Below are positions 7,775 to 16,398 of a stretch of DNA of 64,000 bases, piece after piece; the first letter of the stretch is position 1, and every line of letters begins with the position of its first letter. Both the position numbers and the translations under genes were made by a program. The stretch comes from Amycolatopsis sp. NBC_01480. Lineage in GTDB: Bacteria > Actinomycetota > Actinomycetes > Mycobacteriales > Pseudonocardiaceae. The stretch is taken from the NCBI RefSeq assembly GCF_036227205.1, contig NZ_CP109442.1, forward strand, positions 3,410,001 to 3,474,000. Direction: 5' to 3'. The notes under the pieces were generated by a model. It had not been told where the DNA came from and ran no database searches. It saw nothing but the letters and a program-made list of their open reading frames with translations.

Positions 7775-8575
7775 TCAGTCGCCCCGTTGCTGCTGCCGCA
7801 GGAACGGGCAGCCGACCAGCCGGCGAAGCTCGGCCGCCAGCTGGGGCGGGCTGTCGACGGACTTGGAGAACGCCAGCCGGACGTCGTGGTCACCGCTGTC
7901 GGCCTCGATGCGCAAGCGCAGACCGAAACGGTCAAGGCCGAGCGGCCGGATGCGCCCGCCGCGCAGCCCGGCAGGCAGGTGCTGGGCGAGCTGCTCGACG
8001 ACGTCGGAATGGTCGCTTTCCAGGTGGCGCAGCCATTCGGCCTCGTAATCGTGGAACGGGTCCGGCGGGGCGGCGCTGAACATGTGCGGCCGCAGCGAGT
8101 GCGTGCCCTCCGCGTCGGCCAGCACCAGGGAGGCCGGCGTGAGCCGCAGCAACGTCATGCCGTGGCCGACGTCGAGCAGCCGGTGGTCCGGCCGCTGCTC
8201 GGCGATCGAGACGGCGCGGGCGCGCGCCGAGACCGCCGTGAGCGGACGGAGCCACCCGGTTATCCACAGCAGCCCGCGGATCGGCTCCCTCAGGTCCACC
8301 GGGGCGTGGTCGGCGAGCTCGACCATGACGCCGAGCTCGCCGCGCTGAGCCTGCCGGGACGTGCGCACCATCGGGTGCTCGTCCGGCAGGAGAATGCTGA
8401 CGCTGCCGCTGTGGTGCACGTGGTGCAGCACGGGGACGACGCGTTCGGCTTCGCAGTCGGCGCGCTGCTGGGTCGGCATGATCGTCGCCGGCCCGTTCCG
8501 TGTCGCGATCGTCTTGGCCCGTTCCGCGGGGTTGGGCGCGGGCGGGCGGCGGACGGATGTCGGGGCCTCGGTCAC
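7775..8575 (-). CDS. DUF2470 domain protein, predicted iron-regulated
   Basis: This 266-residue soluble protein has a poorly conserved N-terminal part containing a split-barrel-like segment (VLHHVHHSGSVSILLPDEHPMV). Its C-terminal DUF2470-type domain runs from FHDYEAEWLRHLESDHSDVVEQLAQHL to GLDRFGLRLRIEADSGDHDVRLAFSKSV. DUF2470 is the C-terminal module of HugZ-like haem-utilisation proteins, so a role in haem or iron handling is plausible. Start: GTG at 8575 with AGGAGG six bases upstream. A 17/19 iron box lies immediately upstream, which supports the iron connection. I see no haem-ligand evidence in the protein itself. Confidence 0.8.
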   Translation of the reverse strand: MTEAPTSVRRPPAPNPAERAKTIATRNGPATIMPTQQRADCEAERVVPVLHHVHHSGSVSILLPDEHPMVRTSRQAQRGELGVMVELADHAPVDLREPIRGLLWITGWLRPLTAVSARARAVSIAEQRPDHRLLDVGHGMTLLRLTPASLVLADAEGTHSLRPHMFSAAPPDPFHDYEAEWLRHLESDHSDVVEQLAQHLPAGLRGGRIRPLGLDRFGLRLRIEADSGDHDVRLAFSKSVDSPPQLAAELRRLVGCPFLRQQQRGD

Positions 8576-8589
8576 GGCTCACCTCCTAC

Positions 8590-8608
8590 TTAGGTGAGCC
8601 TAACCTGA
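8590..8608 (-). promoter_or_regulatory. IdeR/DmdR-type iron box
   Basis: TTAGGTGAGCCTAACCTGA (its complement reads TCAGGTTAGGCTCACCTAA) matches the IdeR consensus TTAGGTTAGGCTAACCTAA at 17 of 19 positions. It ends 15 bases before the GTG of the DUF2470 gene, overlapping or just upstream of the ribosome binding site, a position suited to repression under iron sufficiency. Confidence 0.85.
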
Positions 8609-8697
8609 ATTCTGCCGTGTTGGGAAGGGCTGCGCGGTAACGCCACCCTGACGACGGCCGAATACAGGGTGACCTGCGTCGACGTCGAGGGGGAGCC

Positions 8698-9771
8698 GTG
8701 ACCGCCAGGCCGGAATCGGAACGTGTCCACGCTTGGGAGCCCGACCCGGAGGTGCCGGCCGGGGCGCTGCCGTTGTTCGGCCAGTTCATGGTGAAGTTCC
8801 GTCGGCGCGCGGCCGGAGAGACGGTCATCGCGGCGCTGATCACGCTTGACGGGGTCGCCCAGTTCTTCGCAGGCCGCGACCTCGTCATGCCGATTCTCCT
8901 GGTCGCCATCTTCGGCGCTTACCTGGGGCCCAGCGTGTACAACCTCGCGGTCTCCCTGTGGATGAAGCCGCTCCTCGAAGCTAGGTTCGACCTAATCGAA
9001 TGCGCGCCGGATGCCGCGTTCGCCGCCGGAAGCAAAATCGGGGTACGCCTGTCTGACGGCCGCTGGCTCCGCGCCAAGCTCCCCAAGGGGATGCGGCTCC
9101 AACTCGCCGGACGGCGCCGGTTGTGGCTGCTGCGCCTGGGAGACCGTGCAGTGGTGACCGTGCCGGGTGTGCTGCTCGTCCGATCGGCGCGGATTCAGGA
9201 CGAGCCCATCTCCGGTGCGCAGCCCCTGCCCGTTGCCTCGGTGGAGCCGACTTCGCCTCGGCTCGACCCAGTGCTGACCGCACACCGGCGGGACACGGCT
9301 CGCGGGTGGACGGGGTTCGTCGTGGCGTTCCTCGCCCTCTTCGCCTGGGTGAGCTGGTTCAGTGTGGACTTCGCTCGTGCCACGCCCTGGGCCGTCATCC
9401 CGGTCGCGATCGTCCTGCTCCTCAGCGGTCTGACCACGCTGATGATGGTCGGCTCCATCATCCTGATGCTCCGGCCGGTGCCGCATGACACCTGGACGGA
9501 GCTGAGGGTGGTCCTCGACGGGCCGATCCAGTTCAACGGCCGTGGCATGGCGCGTTTCCGCGGCCGCGCCACACTGCCCGACGGCCGGCCGATCACCTTC
9601 CGGGGAGCCTTGGTTCCCGTGTCGGTGGCTGCGAACATCGCCGCCACGGGGCGGCTGTGGACAGCCGGGTTGCCTCGGCCCAGGAAGAGCGCGCCGGTCG
9701 GTGTGCCCGGGCATGCGGTGTTCGGCGCCGTCCGCTTCGGCTCACCGCACCGGCCGCACCGAACCGGCTGA
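8698..9771 (+). CDS. Multi-pass membrane protein of unknown function
   Basis: I do not recognise this 357-residue protein. Two hydrophobic segments lie near residues 42-85 (VIAALITLDGVAQFFAG and PILLVAIFGAYLGPSVYNLAVSLW), followed by a soluble domain of about 110 residues. Two more helices lie near 205-260 (FVVAFLALFAWVSWFSV and VIPVAIVLLLSGLTTLMMVGSIILML), and a soluble C-terminal domain ends in a basic tail. GTG start at 8698 after GGGGGAG. It is divergent from the iron-box gene, but no iron box faces this direction convincingly. The coding region contains CTAGGTTCGACCTAAT (8981-8996), a motif found at other sites in the window. Confidence 0.75.
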   Translation: MTARPESERVHAWEPDPEVPAGALPLFGQFMVKFRRRAAGETVIAALITLDGVAQFFAGRDLVMPILLVAIFGAYLGPSVYNLAVSLWMKPLLEARFDLIECAPDAAFAAGSKIGVRLSDGRWLRAKLPKGMRLQLAGRRRLWLLRLGDRAVVTVPGVLLVRSARIQDEPISGAQPLPVASVEPTSPRLDPVLTAHRRDTARGWTGFVVAFLALFAWVSWFSVDFARATPWAVIPVAIVLLLSGLTTLMMVGSIILMLRPVPHDTWTELRVVLDGPIQFNGRGMARFRGRATLPDGRPITFRGALVPVSVAANIAATGRLWTAGLPRPRKSAPVGVPGHAVFGAVRFGSPHRPHRTG

Positions 9772-9784
9772 CTGGACCGAACCG

Positions 9785-9827
9785 GCTGTCCACAGGCTCG
9801 CCGACGTGCGCCGAGCCTGTGGACAGC
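9785..9827 (+). terminator. Terminator-like hairpin
   Basis: 16-bp arms (9785-9800 GCTGTCCACAGGCTCG, 9812-9827) with an 11-base loop follow the membrane-protein gene by 13 bases. The arms contain the DnaA-box-like word TGTCCACA in both orientations. The half-palindrome GGGTCCGACCTAAC follows at 9833-9846. Confidence 0.7.
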
Positions 9828-9998
9828 TCGCTGGGTCCGACCTAACGAACCGTGGAAGCCCGAGCGCTTCCGATGAGCCGGTGGATCTCGCCGACCTGCC
9901 GTTAACGCGGCATCCCCGCGTCCCAGGGAAGAGATCAACAAGCATCGAAAGGCGTCCGCAGAGCGAACGATTTTGTCCTGTTGTCGTACGCTACTAGC

Positions 9999-10874
9999 GT
10001 GTCAGTCGTGTCAAGCGCTGTGGAACTCACGCCCCCCGGCCCCCGTGGAATTCCTCCCCTGTTCGCGCGGCTAGTCGACGACTCGGCGCTCTTCCCGCCC
10101 GCCGACGCCGCCATGCCCGAAGCCCTCCGTGCGCACTTCGCGTCGCGGACCGGTGAACACGCTGGTGTACTGGGGGTTTTCCTCTGTCAGGCCTCGCGGC
10201 TGCCGGAGCTGATCACCGAGCTGATCAAGATCAAGCCGAAGGAGCCGCTGCCGCTGTCACTGATCATCGACACCGGCCTCGGCGGCGTCCCGAAGGCCAT
10301 CTCGATCGTCGAATCCCGCGACGAGCTGCTGTCCCTGCGGATGGTGGAGATGCCGGCGCCGTCGGACGTCGACGAGGTATGGCTGGAGCGGGTCTCCGAG
10401 TTCGTGCCCGAGGACGTGATCCGCGTCGTCGAGCCGCGGCGCGGGGTCGGCTGGCTCGACGGCGTGCGCAAGGTGATCGAGCACGGCAGCTGGCCGAAGA
10501 TCCGCTGCGGCGGCCAGGCGGGGGAGAACTTCCCGAGCGTCGACGAGGTCGCGGACTTCCTGGCCGTGGTCAGCGGCGCGCCCGGCGCGTCGTTCAAGGC
10601 CACGAACAGCCTGCACCGCGCCGTCCGGCACACGGACCCGGACAGCGGCTTCACGCATCACGGCTTCCTGAACCTGATCGTCGCGTCCGCGCGCTGCCTC
10701 TCGGGCGGCGACGTGCGCGAGGCGCTGGAGTCGACGGACGGGCAGGCGCTGGCCGACGAGGCCCGCGGGCTTTCCGAGCCGGCCGCGAAGGCCGTGCGAG
10801 AGCTCTTCGCGTCCTACGCGGCGGCTTCGTTCGACGAGCCGGTCGCCGACCTGGGCGAGCTAGAGCTGTTGTGA
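9999..10874 (+). CDS. Conserved protein of unknown function
   Basis: This protein of 291 residues (from the GTG at 9999) was not recognised as a named family. The sequence resembles an alpha/beta barrel: GIPPLFARLVDDSALFPPADAAMPEAL near the N-terminus, LSLIIDTGLGG, VRKVIEHGSWPKIRCGGQ, GASFKATNSLHRAVRH and FTHHGFLNLIVASAR. The His/Lys-containing FKATNSLHRAVR segment looks like an active site. No signal or membrane segment is present. TACGCT six bases upstream of the GTG suggests a leaderless transcript. The stop overlaps the GTG of an IclR-type regulator gene (GTGA), so the two are co-expressed. Confidence 0.75.
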   Translation: MSVVSSAVELTPPGPRGIPPLFARLVDDSALFPPADAAMPEALRAHFASRTGEHAGVLGVFLCQASRLPELITELIKIKPKEPLPLSLIIDTGLGGVPKAISIVESRDELLSLRMVEMPAPSDVDEVWLERVSEFVPEDVIRVVEPRRGVGWLDGVRKVIEHGSWPKIRCGGQAGENFPSVDEVADFLAVVSGAPGASFKATNSLHRAVRHTDPDSGFTHHGFLNLIVASARCLSGGDVREALESTDGQALADEARGLSEPAAKAVRELFASYAAASFDEPVADLGELELL

Positions 10875-11527
10875 CGAGGGAGGGGTCGCTGACCCTCGAC
10901 CGCGGGCTGGCGCTGCTGCAGGCGGTGGCCGACGCGGGCGAGGAGGCGGCGACCATCTCCGAGCTGGCCGTCTCGATCGGCGCCAGCCGCGCGGCCGTCT
11001 ACCGGCTGCTGGTGCCGTTGTCCGAGCGCGGCCTGATCTGGCGTGACGGCACGAAGGTGCGGCTCGGCGTCGGCGTGCTGCGGCTGGCCGGGCAGGTGCT
11101 GCCGCAGCTGCGCGAGGCGGCCCGGCCCGTGCTGCGCGAGCTGGCGGAGAAGGTGGGCGCCACCGCGCACCTGACCGTGGCGCAGGGCGATCTGGCGCAG
11201 GCCGTGGCCGTGGTGGAGCCGTCGTGGACCAGCTACCACGTCGCGTACCGCGTGGGCAGCAGACACGCGCTCAACGCGGGCGCGGCGGGCCGGGCGATCG
11301 GGCTGCGGCCGGGCGGCGACGGCTGGGTGAGTTCGACGAGTGAGCCGGAGGCCGGCGCGTCCGGCCTCGCGGCGCCGGTGCGTGGCGTGCCTGCGCTGCG
11401 GGCGAGCGTCGGCGTGGTGTCGCTGGAGCCGTTGGCCGGCGCCGAAGTGGGCCCGCAGGTGCTCGCGGCGGCCGCAAGCCTGGCCGAAGTGCTTCGGACG
11501 GACGCTTACCAAAAAGGCCGGAAGTAA
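10871..11527 (+). CDS. IclR family transcriptional regulator
   Basis: This 218-residue DNA-binding regulator has a winged helix-turn-helix near residues 8-60 (LTLDRGLALLQAVADAGEEAATISELAVSIGASRAAVYRLLVPLSERGLI). A shortened IclR-type effector-binding domain follows (LRELAEKVGATAHLTVAQGDLAQAVAVVEP, VGSRHALNAGAAGRAIGL). It is slightly shorter than the usual 240-270 residues. It starts at a GTG overlapping the stop of the upstream gene, so it probably controls that gene or senses its product; the effector is unknown. Confidence 0.9.
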   Translation: MTREGSLTLDRGLALLQAVADAGEEAATISELAVSIGASRAAVYRLLVPLSERGLIWRDGTKVRLGVGVLRLAGQVLPQLREAARPVLRELAEKVGATAHLTVAQGDLAQAVAVVEPSWTSYHVAYRVGSRHALNAGAAGRAIGLRPGGDGWVSSTSEPEAGASGLAAPVRGVPALRASVGVVSLEPLAGAEVGPQVLAAAASLAEVLRTDAYQKGRK

Positions 11528-11564
11528 GCCGACGGACCAGCGCGAACTGCTTTGGGTCGGACGC

Positions 11565-12251
11565 TCAGCCGGCGGACTGGCGCCGCGACGCCACCAGCAG
11601 CGGCCGCACCATCGTGACCAGCAGCGCGAGGTCCACGGTGAACAGCAGCCGCTCGAACAGCCCGAGCGTCACCTCCTGCTTCGCCGGGCCCGTGATCAGC
11701 GTGAACACGAAGCCGCCGAGCACGATCAGCACGCTGGCGAAGCTCGCGACGGCGAGGCGCCGGATCGTCGTGCGCCGCGGCTCCCACGGGCAGGTTTCGC
11801 GCGCGGGCCGCGTGAGCAGCCACGCGGCCGCGGGCAGCGCGAGGAACGCGATGATCGCGGCGACGTTGTGCAGCTGGCCGTCGAACGAGCGCGCCTGTCC
11901 GTCGGGATCGACGGGGACGGTCGCGCAGATCGTCAGGCCCGCGCACCACACGCCGAGCAGCGCGACGACGGCCGGGGACCGGCGGGCTTTCACCAGGCCG
12001 ACCAGCAGCGCCAGTGAACCCAGCGCGAGCGCGAGGCACATCGCGCTGAACAACGGCGCGGCCGAGCGTCCGCCGAGGTGGCCGTAGACGTACTCCGAAA
12101 GCGTCTGCCAAACCGGGCTGACCTGCGCGGACAGCCTCAGGTGCAGATCGGTCGCGATGGCCACGGCGACGGCGATGCCGGCGACCGCGAGCCGGCCGGG
12201 CACGGGGGACACGACGGCGCGGGCGGTCGTGGCGAGCGCGGGTTTCGGCAT
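11565..12251 (-). CDS. DUF998 family membrane protein
   Basis: This 228-residue integral membrane protein has about six helices and matches the DUF998 pattern: an early QVSPVWQTLSEYVYGHLGG motif after the first helix, then a second motif (TVPVDPDGQARSFDGQLHNVAAIIAF) with conserved Asp and His. The function of DUF998 proteins is unknown. ATG start at 12251. It is convergent with the IclR gene (37 bases between stops) and may share a promoter with the upstream GDT1 gene 157 bases away on the same strand. Confidence 0.85.
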   Translation of the reverse strand: MPKPALATTARAVVSPVPGRLAVAGIAVAVAIATDLHLRLSAQVSPVWQTLSEYVYGHLGGRSAAPLFSAMCLALALGSLALLVGLVKARRSPAVVALLGVWCAGLTICATVPVDPDGQARSFDGQLHNVAAIIAFLALPAAAWLLTRPARETCPWEPRRTTIRRLAVASFASVLIVLGGFVFTLITGPAKQEVTLGLFERLLFTVDLALLVTMVRPLLVASRRQSAG

Positions 12252-12407
12252 CGGGCTGGCTCCGGGTCCTCATGGCGGAGCCAGAGGCCGTTAACCTCGT
12301 GCTCGCTTGCTGGTTCCCGGCAGGCTACCTGGACGCCCTGTGAAGTGGCTGTGGCCGCGCGTCGGCGAGTGTCTGGCTCAGGCCGGCTCGGGTCGGGCCA
12401 GGCCGGC

Positions 12408-13004
12408 TCAGAAGGCCAGCTGCGCCACGGCGAACAGCGCGAACCCGGCGAACACGAACCCGGCGACGCGCTGGATCAGCTTGGGCCGGATGCGGTCGCG
12501 GATCTTCGCGCCGATGAACACGGCGAGCCCGGCCACGGAGACCAGCGCGACGAACGCGCCCACGCCCACGGCGACCGGGTTGCCCAGCCGCGCGGCGAGG
12601 CCCGCGGTGGCCAGCTGCGACGCGTCGCCCCACTCGGCGGCGAAGAGCACGCCGAACGACGTCAGCGCCGAGCGTAGGAAGGACAGCTGCGGCCCTTTGC
12701 GCGAAGCGTCGCTGCCTGCTTCGTCGGCTTCGCTGAATCCCTCACGCAGGAGCATGACCGCGCCGATGCCGAACATTCCGGCCACCAGCAACGAAACCAC
12801 GAGGTCCGGGAGAAGTGTCAGAACACTGCCGAACGCGACAGCGATCACGCATTGCAGCGCGAAGGCCACGCAGACTCCGGCGAACACCGGCCAGGCCCGG
12901 AAACGGGTGGTGAGCACCAGCGTCGCGACCAGGGTCTTGTCGGGCAGTTCCACCGCCAGGACCAGGCCGAACGCGCTGAGCAGGGCTACAAGAGCGGGAG
13001 ACAT
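12408..13004 (-). CDS. TMEM165/GDT1 family cation transporter
   Basis: This 198-residue membrane protein carries the two hallmark motifs of the UPF0016/GDT1 family. The first is in helix 1 (AVELPDKTLVATLVL, an E-x-x-D-K variant of ExGDK/RT) and the second in the second half (FAAEWGDASQLATAGLAARLG). Six helices are arranged as an inverted repeat of two three-helix units around a central polar linker (EADEAGSDASRKGP). Family members export Mn2+ or Ca2+ in exchange for H+. No yybP-ykoY manganese riboswitch could be recognised upstream. ATG start at 13004, preceded by AAAGGGG. Confidence 0.9.
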   Translation of the reverse strand: MSPALVALLSAFGLVLAVELPDKTLVATLVLTTRFRAWPVFAGVCVAFALQCVIAVAFGSVLTLLPDLVVSLLVAGMFGIGAVMLLREGFSEADEAGSDASRKGPQLSFLRSALTSFGVLFAAEWGDASQLATAGLAARLGNPVAVGVGAFVALVSVAGLAVFIGAKIRDRIRPKLIQRVAGFVFAGFALFAVAQLAF

Positions 13005-13176
13005 GGTTGGTGCGCACCCCTTTCACTGCAACGATAAAGGAGTGTTCAGGAAAGACGCAATCTTATGGGTTTCGCGAATTGCCCGGTAAGGGTTGGTGAA
13101 TAGTGTTTGCCGGGCGTCCTGATTATTTTCTTCGGCACGCCGAATTCTGGTTTCCGACTGCGGTACCGTGCGGGGC

Positions 13177-13497
13177 ATGTCTGTGGACCACGTGGTCGTC
13201 ATGACCACTGTCGACTCCGAAGCCGCTGCCCGGACGCTCGCCGCGAGCGCCGTCGAAGCCCGCCTCGCCGCCTGCGCCCAGATCGTGGGCCCCATCACGA
13301 GCGTCTTCCGATGGGAGGGCGAGGTCCGCACGGACGCGGAGTGGCGAGTCGAGTGCAAGACCGCCGGCGACCGCGCCGGCGCGCTGGAGGAATTCCTCAA
13401 CGTGCGGCACACCTACGACCTCCCGGAGATCGTCGTGACGCCCATCGTCGGCGGCAGCCCGGCCTACCTGTCCTGGCTGGTCGAAGAGACCCGGTGA
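13177..13497 (+). CDS. cutA: Divalent-cation tolerance protein CutA
   Basis: This 106-residue trimeric cytoplasmic protein has a ferredoxin-like fold and is associated with copper and divalent-cation tolerance in E. coli; its molecular role is unresolved. The sequence matches the family throughout: VVVMTTVDSEAAARTLAASAVEARLAACAQIVGPITSVFRWEG, then VECKTAG and the C-terminal HTYDLPEIVVTPIVGGSPAYLSWLVEET. Start: ATG at 13177 (MSVDHVVVMTT); an in-frame GTG lies nine bases earlier. It is divergent from the GDT1 transporter gene, a fitting neighbour if both deal with metals. Confidence 0.93.
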   Translation: MSVDHVVVMTTVDSEAAARTLAASAVEARLAACAQIVGPITSVFRWEGEVRTDAEWRVECKTAGDRAGALEEFLNVRHTYDLPEIVVTPIVGGSPAYLSWLVEETR

Positions 13498-13622
13498 CCC
13501 GTTCGTGTACTAAGTGGACACTTCCGCCGATGGTCCGGTCCGGCCGGTCGTCCCGGCCGGGAACCGCTGGTACTGCGGGAATCCGGCGGGCGCGAGGCGG
13601 ACGTCACGTCGCCGGTGGCTGG

Positions 13623-13642
13623 TTCGGGACGTAGGTCCCGCA
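13623..13642 (+). promoter_or_regulatory. DosR/DevR-like box upstream of cydA
   Basis: TTCGGGACGTAGGTCCCGCA matches the mycobacterial DevR box consensus (TTSGGGACTWWAGTCCCSAA) at 17 of 20 positions and is nearly palindromic. A second half-site, TTCGGGAC, begins four bases after it (13646-13653). The box is centred about 67 bases before the cydA GTG. A DevR-like regulator is encoded at 25824-26450. Confidence 0.7.
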
Positions 13643-13698
13643 TAGTTCGGGACGTGGTGAACTGGCCGCCGCCGGGGCGCCGGAGTTAGCTCGGGTAC

Positions 13699-15195
13699 GT
13701 GGATGTCCTTGAGCTCGCGCGGTGGCAGTTCGGCATCACCACCGTCTACCACTTCCTGATGGTCCCGCTGACCATCGGCCTCTCGGTGCTCGTCGCGGCG
13801 ATGCAGACCGCCTGGGTCCGTACCGGCGAACCGCGGCACCTGAAGATGACGAAGTTCTGGGGGAAGCTGCTGCTGGTCAACTTCGCCATGGGCGTGGTGA
13901 CCGGTATCGTGCAGGAGTTCCAGTTCGGGATGAGCTGGAGCGCCTACTCCCGCTTCGTCGGCGACGTGTTCGGCGCGCCGCTGGCGATGGAGGGGCTGGT
14001 CGCGTTCTTCGTGGAGTCGACCTTCCTCGGCCTGTGGATATTCGGGTGGGACCGGCTGCCGAAGAAGGTCCACCTGGCGTGCGCGTGGGCGTTCTCGCTC
14101 GCGACGATGGCCTCGGCCTACTTCATCCTGGCCGCCAACTCGTGGATGCAGCACCCCGTCGGCGTCGAGTTCGTCAACGGCAAGCCGACGATGAACTCCA
14201 TCGGCGCGGTGCTGACGAACAACACGGCGCTGGCCGCGATCCCGCACACGCTGGCGGGCGCGTTCTCAGTGGTGGCGGCGTTCCTGGTGGGCGTCGCGGG
14301 CTGGCACCTGTGGCGGCGTCGCTCGTCGTCGGACGAGCACCGCGAGGTCTGGCGCTCGTCGCTGCGGCTCGGCGGCTGGGTCGGCGTGGTCGCGTTCGCG
14401 GTGCTGGCCATCACCGGTGACACGCAGGGCAAGCTGATGTTCGAGCAGCAGCCGATGAAGATGGCCTCGGCCGAGGCGTTGTGCCACACCGAGGCGCCGG
14501 CGAGCTTCTCGATCCTGGCGATCGGCGACGTCGCGAACGCGAACTGCGAGGACGTCAAGACGTTCACCGTGCCGGCGCTGCTGTCCTTCCTCGCCCACAA
14601 CGACTTCTCCACCGAGGTCAAGGGTGTGGAAAACCTGGTGGGCGAGTACCAGGCGAAGTACGGGTCGAACTACCCGAACGACCCGGACCTGGGCCCGCTG
14701 GCCGGCAAGCCGATCGACTACGTGCCCAACCTGCCCGTCACGTACTGGGGTTTCCGCGCCATGATCGGCTTCGGCGCGATCTCCGCGGGCATCGGCGTGC
14801 TGGCCCTGTGGCTCACCCGGCGCGGCCGGATCCCGCGCGGGCGCTGGTTCCCGCTCATGGTGCTCGGCGGCATCGCGACGCCGTTCATCGGCAACAGCGC
14901 GGGCTGGATCTTCACCGAAATGGGTCGCCAGCCGTTTGTGGTGGCGCCCAACCCGACCGGCGTCGACGGCATGTGGATGTTCACGGCGGAGGCGGTGTCG
15001 AAGCTTTCGGTGGGCGAGGTGTGGACGTCGCTGATCTCGCTGAGCTTGCTCTACCTGGTGCTGGGGGTGGTCGAGCTGTACCTGATGCGCAAGTACGTCC
15101 GGGGCGGCGTCGACGCCGTGATGCCCCCGCCCCGGCCGCCCGATCAGGACTCCGGCTCGGACTCCGATGACGACACCCTTTCGTTCGCGTACTGA
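13699..15195 (+). CDS. cydA: Cytochrome bd oxidase subunit I
   Basis: Large subunit of the bd-type quinol oxidase in the plasma membrane, which binds haems b558, b595 and d and oxidises menaquinol with O2 at high affinity. The 498 residues contain the b595 His ligand His18 (FGITTVYHFLMVPLTIG), MGVVTGIVQEFQFGMSW, the quinol-loop region, and the C-terminal signature GWIFTEMGRQPFVV. About nine helices are present. The GTG at 13699 gives the expected MDVLELARWQFG start. It heads a cydA-cydB-cydDC-kinase operon; the 195-base gap before cydB holds DnaA-box-like words but no terminator with a U tract. Confidence 0.96.
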   Translation: MDVLELARWQFGITTVYHFLMVPLTIGLSVLVAAMQTAWVRTGEPRHLKMTKFWGKLLLVNFAMGVVTGIVQEFQFGMSWSAYSRFVGDVFGAPLAMEGLVAFFVESTFLGLWIFGWDRLPKKVHLACAWAFSLATMASAYFILAANSWMQHPVGVEFVNGKPTMNSIGAVLTNNTALAAIPHTLAGAFSVVAAFLVGVAGWHLWRRRSSSDEHREVWRSSLRLGGWVGVVAFAVLAITGDTQGKLMFEQQPMKMASAEALCHTEAPASFSILAIGDVANANCEDVKTFTVPALLSFLAHNDFSTEVKGVENLVGEYQAKYGSNYPNDPDLGPLAGKPIDYVPNLPVTYWGFRAMIGFGAISAGIGVLALWLTRRGRIPRGRWFPLMVLGGIATPFIGNSAGWIFTEMGRQPFVVAPNPTGVDGMWMFTAEAVSKLSVGEVWTSLISLSLLYLVLGVVELYLMRKYVRGGVDAVMPPPRPPDQDSGSDSDDDTLSFAY

Positions 15196-15300
15196 GGCGG
15201 TGAACCGGATGTGGACGACCGATCGTGGCGACGGGCCGGCGGGCTCCGCGCAAGCCGCCAAATGGTCAACCCAGCGTGTTCGGACAGTCACCTTCCTGAG

Positions 15301-15344
15301 TTACCCACAGTCGGTCTGTGGACAACTCGGCCAGGTGTGGATAA
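15301..15344. repeat. Cluster of DnaA-box-like 9-mers between cydA and cydB
   Basis: Three words lie in 44 bases: TTACCCACA (15301-15309), TTGTCCACA on the minus strand (15317-15325) and TTATCCACA on the minus strand (15336-15344). The last two match the actinobacterial DnaA-box consensus TT(G/A)TCCACA. GAGTTACCCACAG and CTGTGGACAACTC also form an imperfect hairpin. Confidence 0.55.
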
Positions 15345-15390
15345 CTCAGGGCCACCGTCCTGGGTCCGTGCTAACGGGAGGTGAACAGCG

Positions 15391-16398
15391 ATGACACTCG
15401 AGACGGTCTGGTTCGTGGTCATCGCCGCGTTCTGGCTGGGGTACCTGTTCCTCGAAGGGTTCGACTTCGGCGTCGGGATGCTGCTGCCCGTGCTCGGCCG
15501 GGACAACACCGAGCGCCGGGTCATGGTCAACACCATCGGGCCGGTGTGGGACGGCAACGAGGTCTGGCTGATCGTCGCGGCGGGAGCGACCTTCGCGGCG
15601 TTCCCCGGGTGGTACGCGTCGCTGTTCTCGGGCGCGTACCTGCCCCTGCTCCTCGTGCTGCTCGCGCTCATCGGGCGCGGCGTGGCGTTCGAGTACCGCG
15701 GCAAGGTCGACTCCGAGCGCTGGCGCCGCACCTGGGACCGGGTGATCATGATCGGCTCGTGGGTCCCGCCGCTCGGCGTCGGGCTGCTGCTCTCGACGAC
15801 TGTGCTCGGCCTGCCGCTCGACGCGGCCGGCAACCGCGTCGGGACGCCGTTCGAGTCGGTTCGCTGGGACACGCTGCTGGGCGCGCTCGCCGTCGCCGGG
15901 TTCTCGCTGGTGCACGGGGCCGCGTTCCTCGCCCTCAAGACGTCCGGCGACCTGCGCGAACGCGCCCGGCTGCTGGCGATGAAGATGCTGCCGGTCGCGT
16001 TGCTGCCGATGGTCGCCTTCCTGGTGGTCGTGCAGTCGCGCGAGGGCTCGCTGTGGACGTTGCTGACGCTTGTGGTCAGTGTCCTTGCCGCAATCGTCGC
16101 GTGGCTGCGGCTGCGCGCCGACCGTGACGGGCAGGCGTTCGCCGCGCTCGGCGTGGTCATCGCGGCGGCCGCGGTGACGTTCTTCGGCGCGCTCTACCCG
16201 GACGTCCTGCCGTCCACCCTCGACCCGGCGCACTCGCTGACCGTCGCCAACGCGTCGGCCAGCCCGTACGCGCTGACGGTGATCACCTGGGTCGCCGCCT
16301 TCGGCGCGCCGGCCGTGCTGATCTACCAAGGCTGGACCTACTGGGTCTTCCGCAAGCGCATCGGCGTCGAGCACATCCCGGCGGTGCACGCACCATGA
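15391..16398 (+). CDS. cydB: Cytochrome bd oxidase subunit II
   Basis: Small subunit of the bd oxidase, 335 residues, with eight membrane helices. Family motifs: LEGFDFGVGMLLPVLG near residue 28, WDGNEVWLIVAAGATFAAFPGWYASLFSGAYLPL with the proton-channel acidic residues, and RGVAFEYRGK. ATG at 15391 with GGGAGGTG upstream decides the start. The stop overlaps the cydDC start (ATGA at 16395), so translation of the assembly factor is coupled to the structural subunits. It is needed for assembly and proton delivery to the haems of CydA. Confidence 0.96.
   Translation: MTLETVWFVVIAAFWLGYLFLEGFDFGVGMLLPVLGRDNTERRVMVNTIGPVWDGNEVWLIVAAGATFAAFPGWYASLFSGAYLPLLLVLLALIGRGVAFEYRGKVDSERWRRTWDRVIMIGSWVPPLGVGLLLSTTVLGLPLDAAGNRVGTPFESVRWDTLLGALAVAGFSLVHGAAFLALKTSGDLRERARLLAMKMLPVALLPMVAFLVVVQSREGSLWTLLTLVVSVLAAIVAWLRLRADRDGQAFAALGVVIAAAAVTFFGALYPDVLPSTLDPAHSLTVANASASPYALTVITWVAAFGAPAVLIYQGWTYWVFRKRIGVEHIPAVHAP

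Noticed and set aside
13005..13140. Possible yybP-ykoY manganese riboswitch before the GDT1 gene
   Set aside because: The conserved loops of that riboswitch could not be found in the leader on the minus strand.
13498..13698. Rex operator before cydA
   Set aside because: No TTGTGAANNNNTTCACAA-like sequence is present; the palindrome there fits a DevR box instead.
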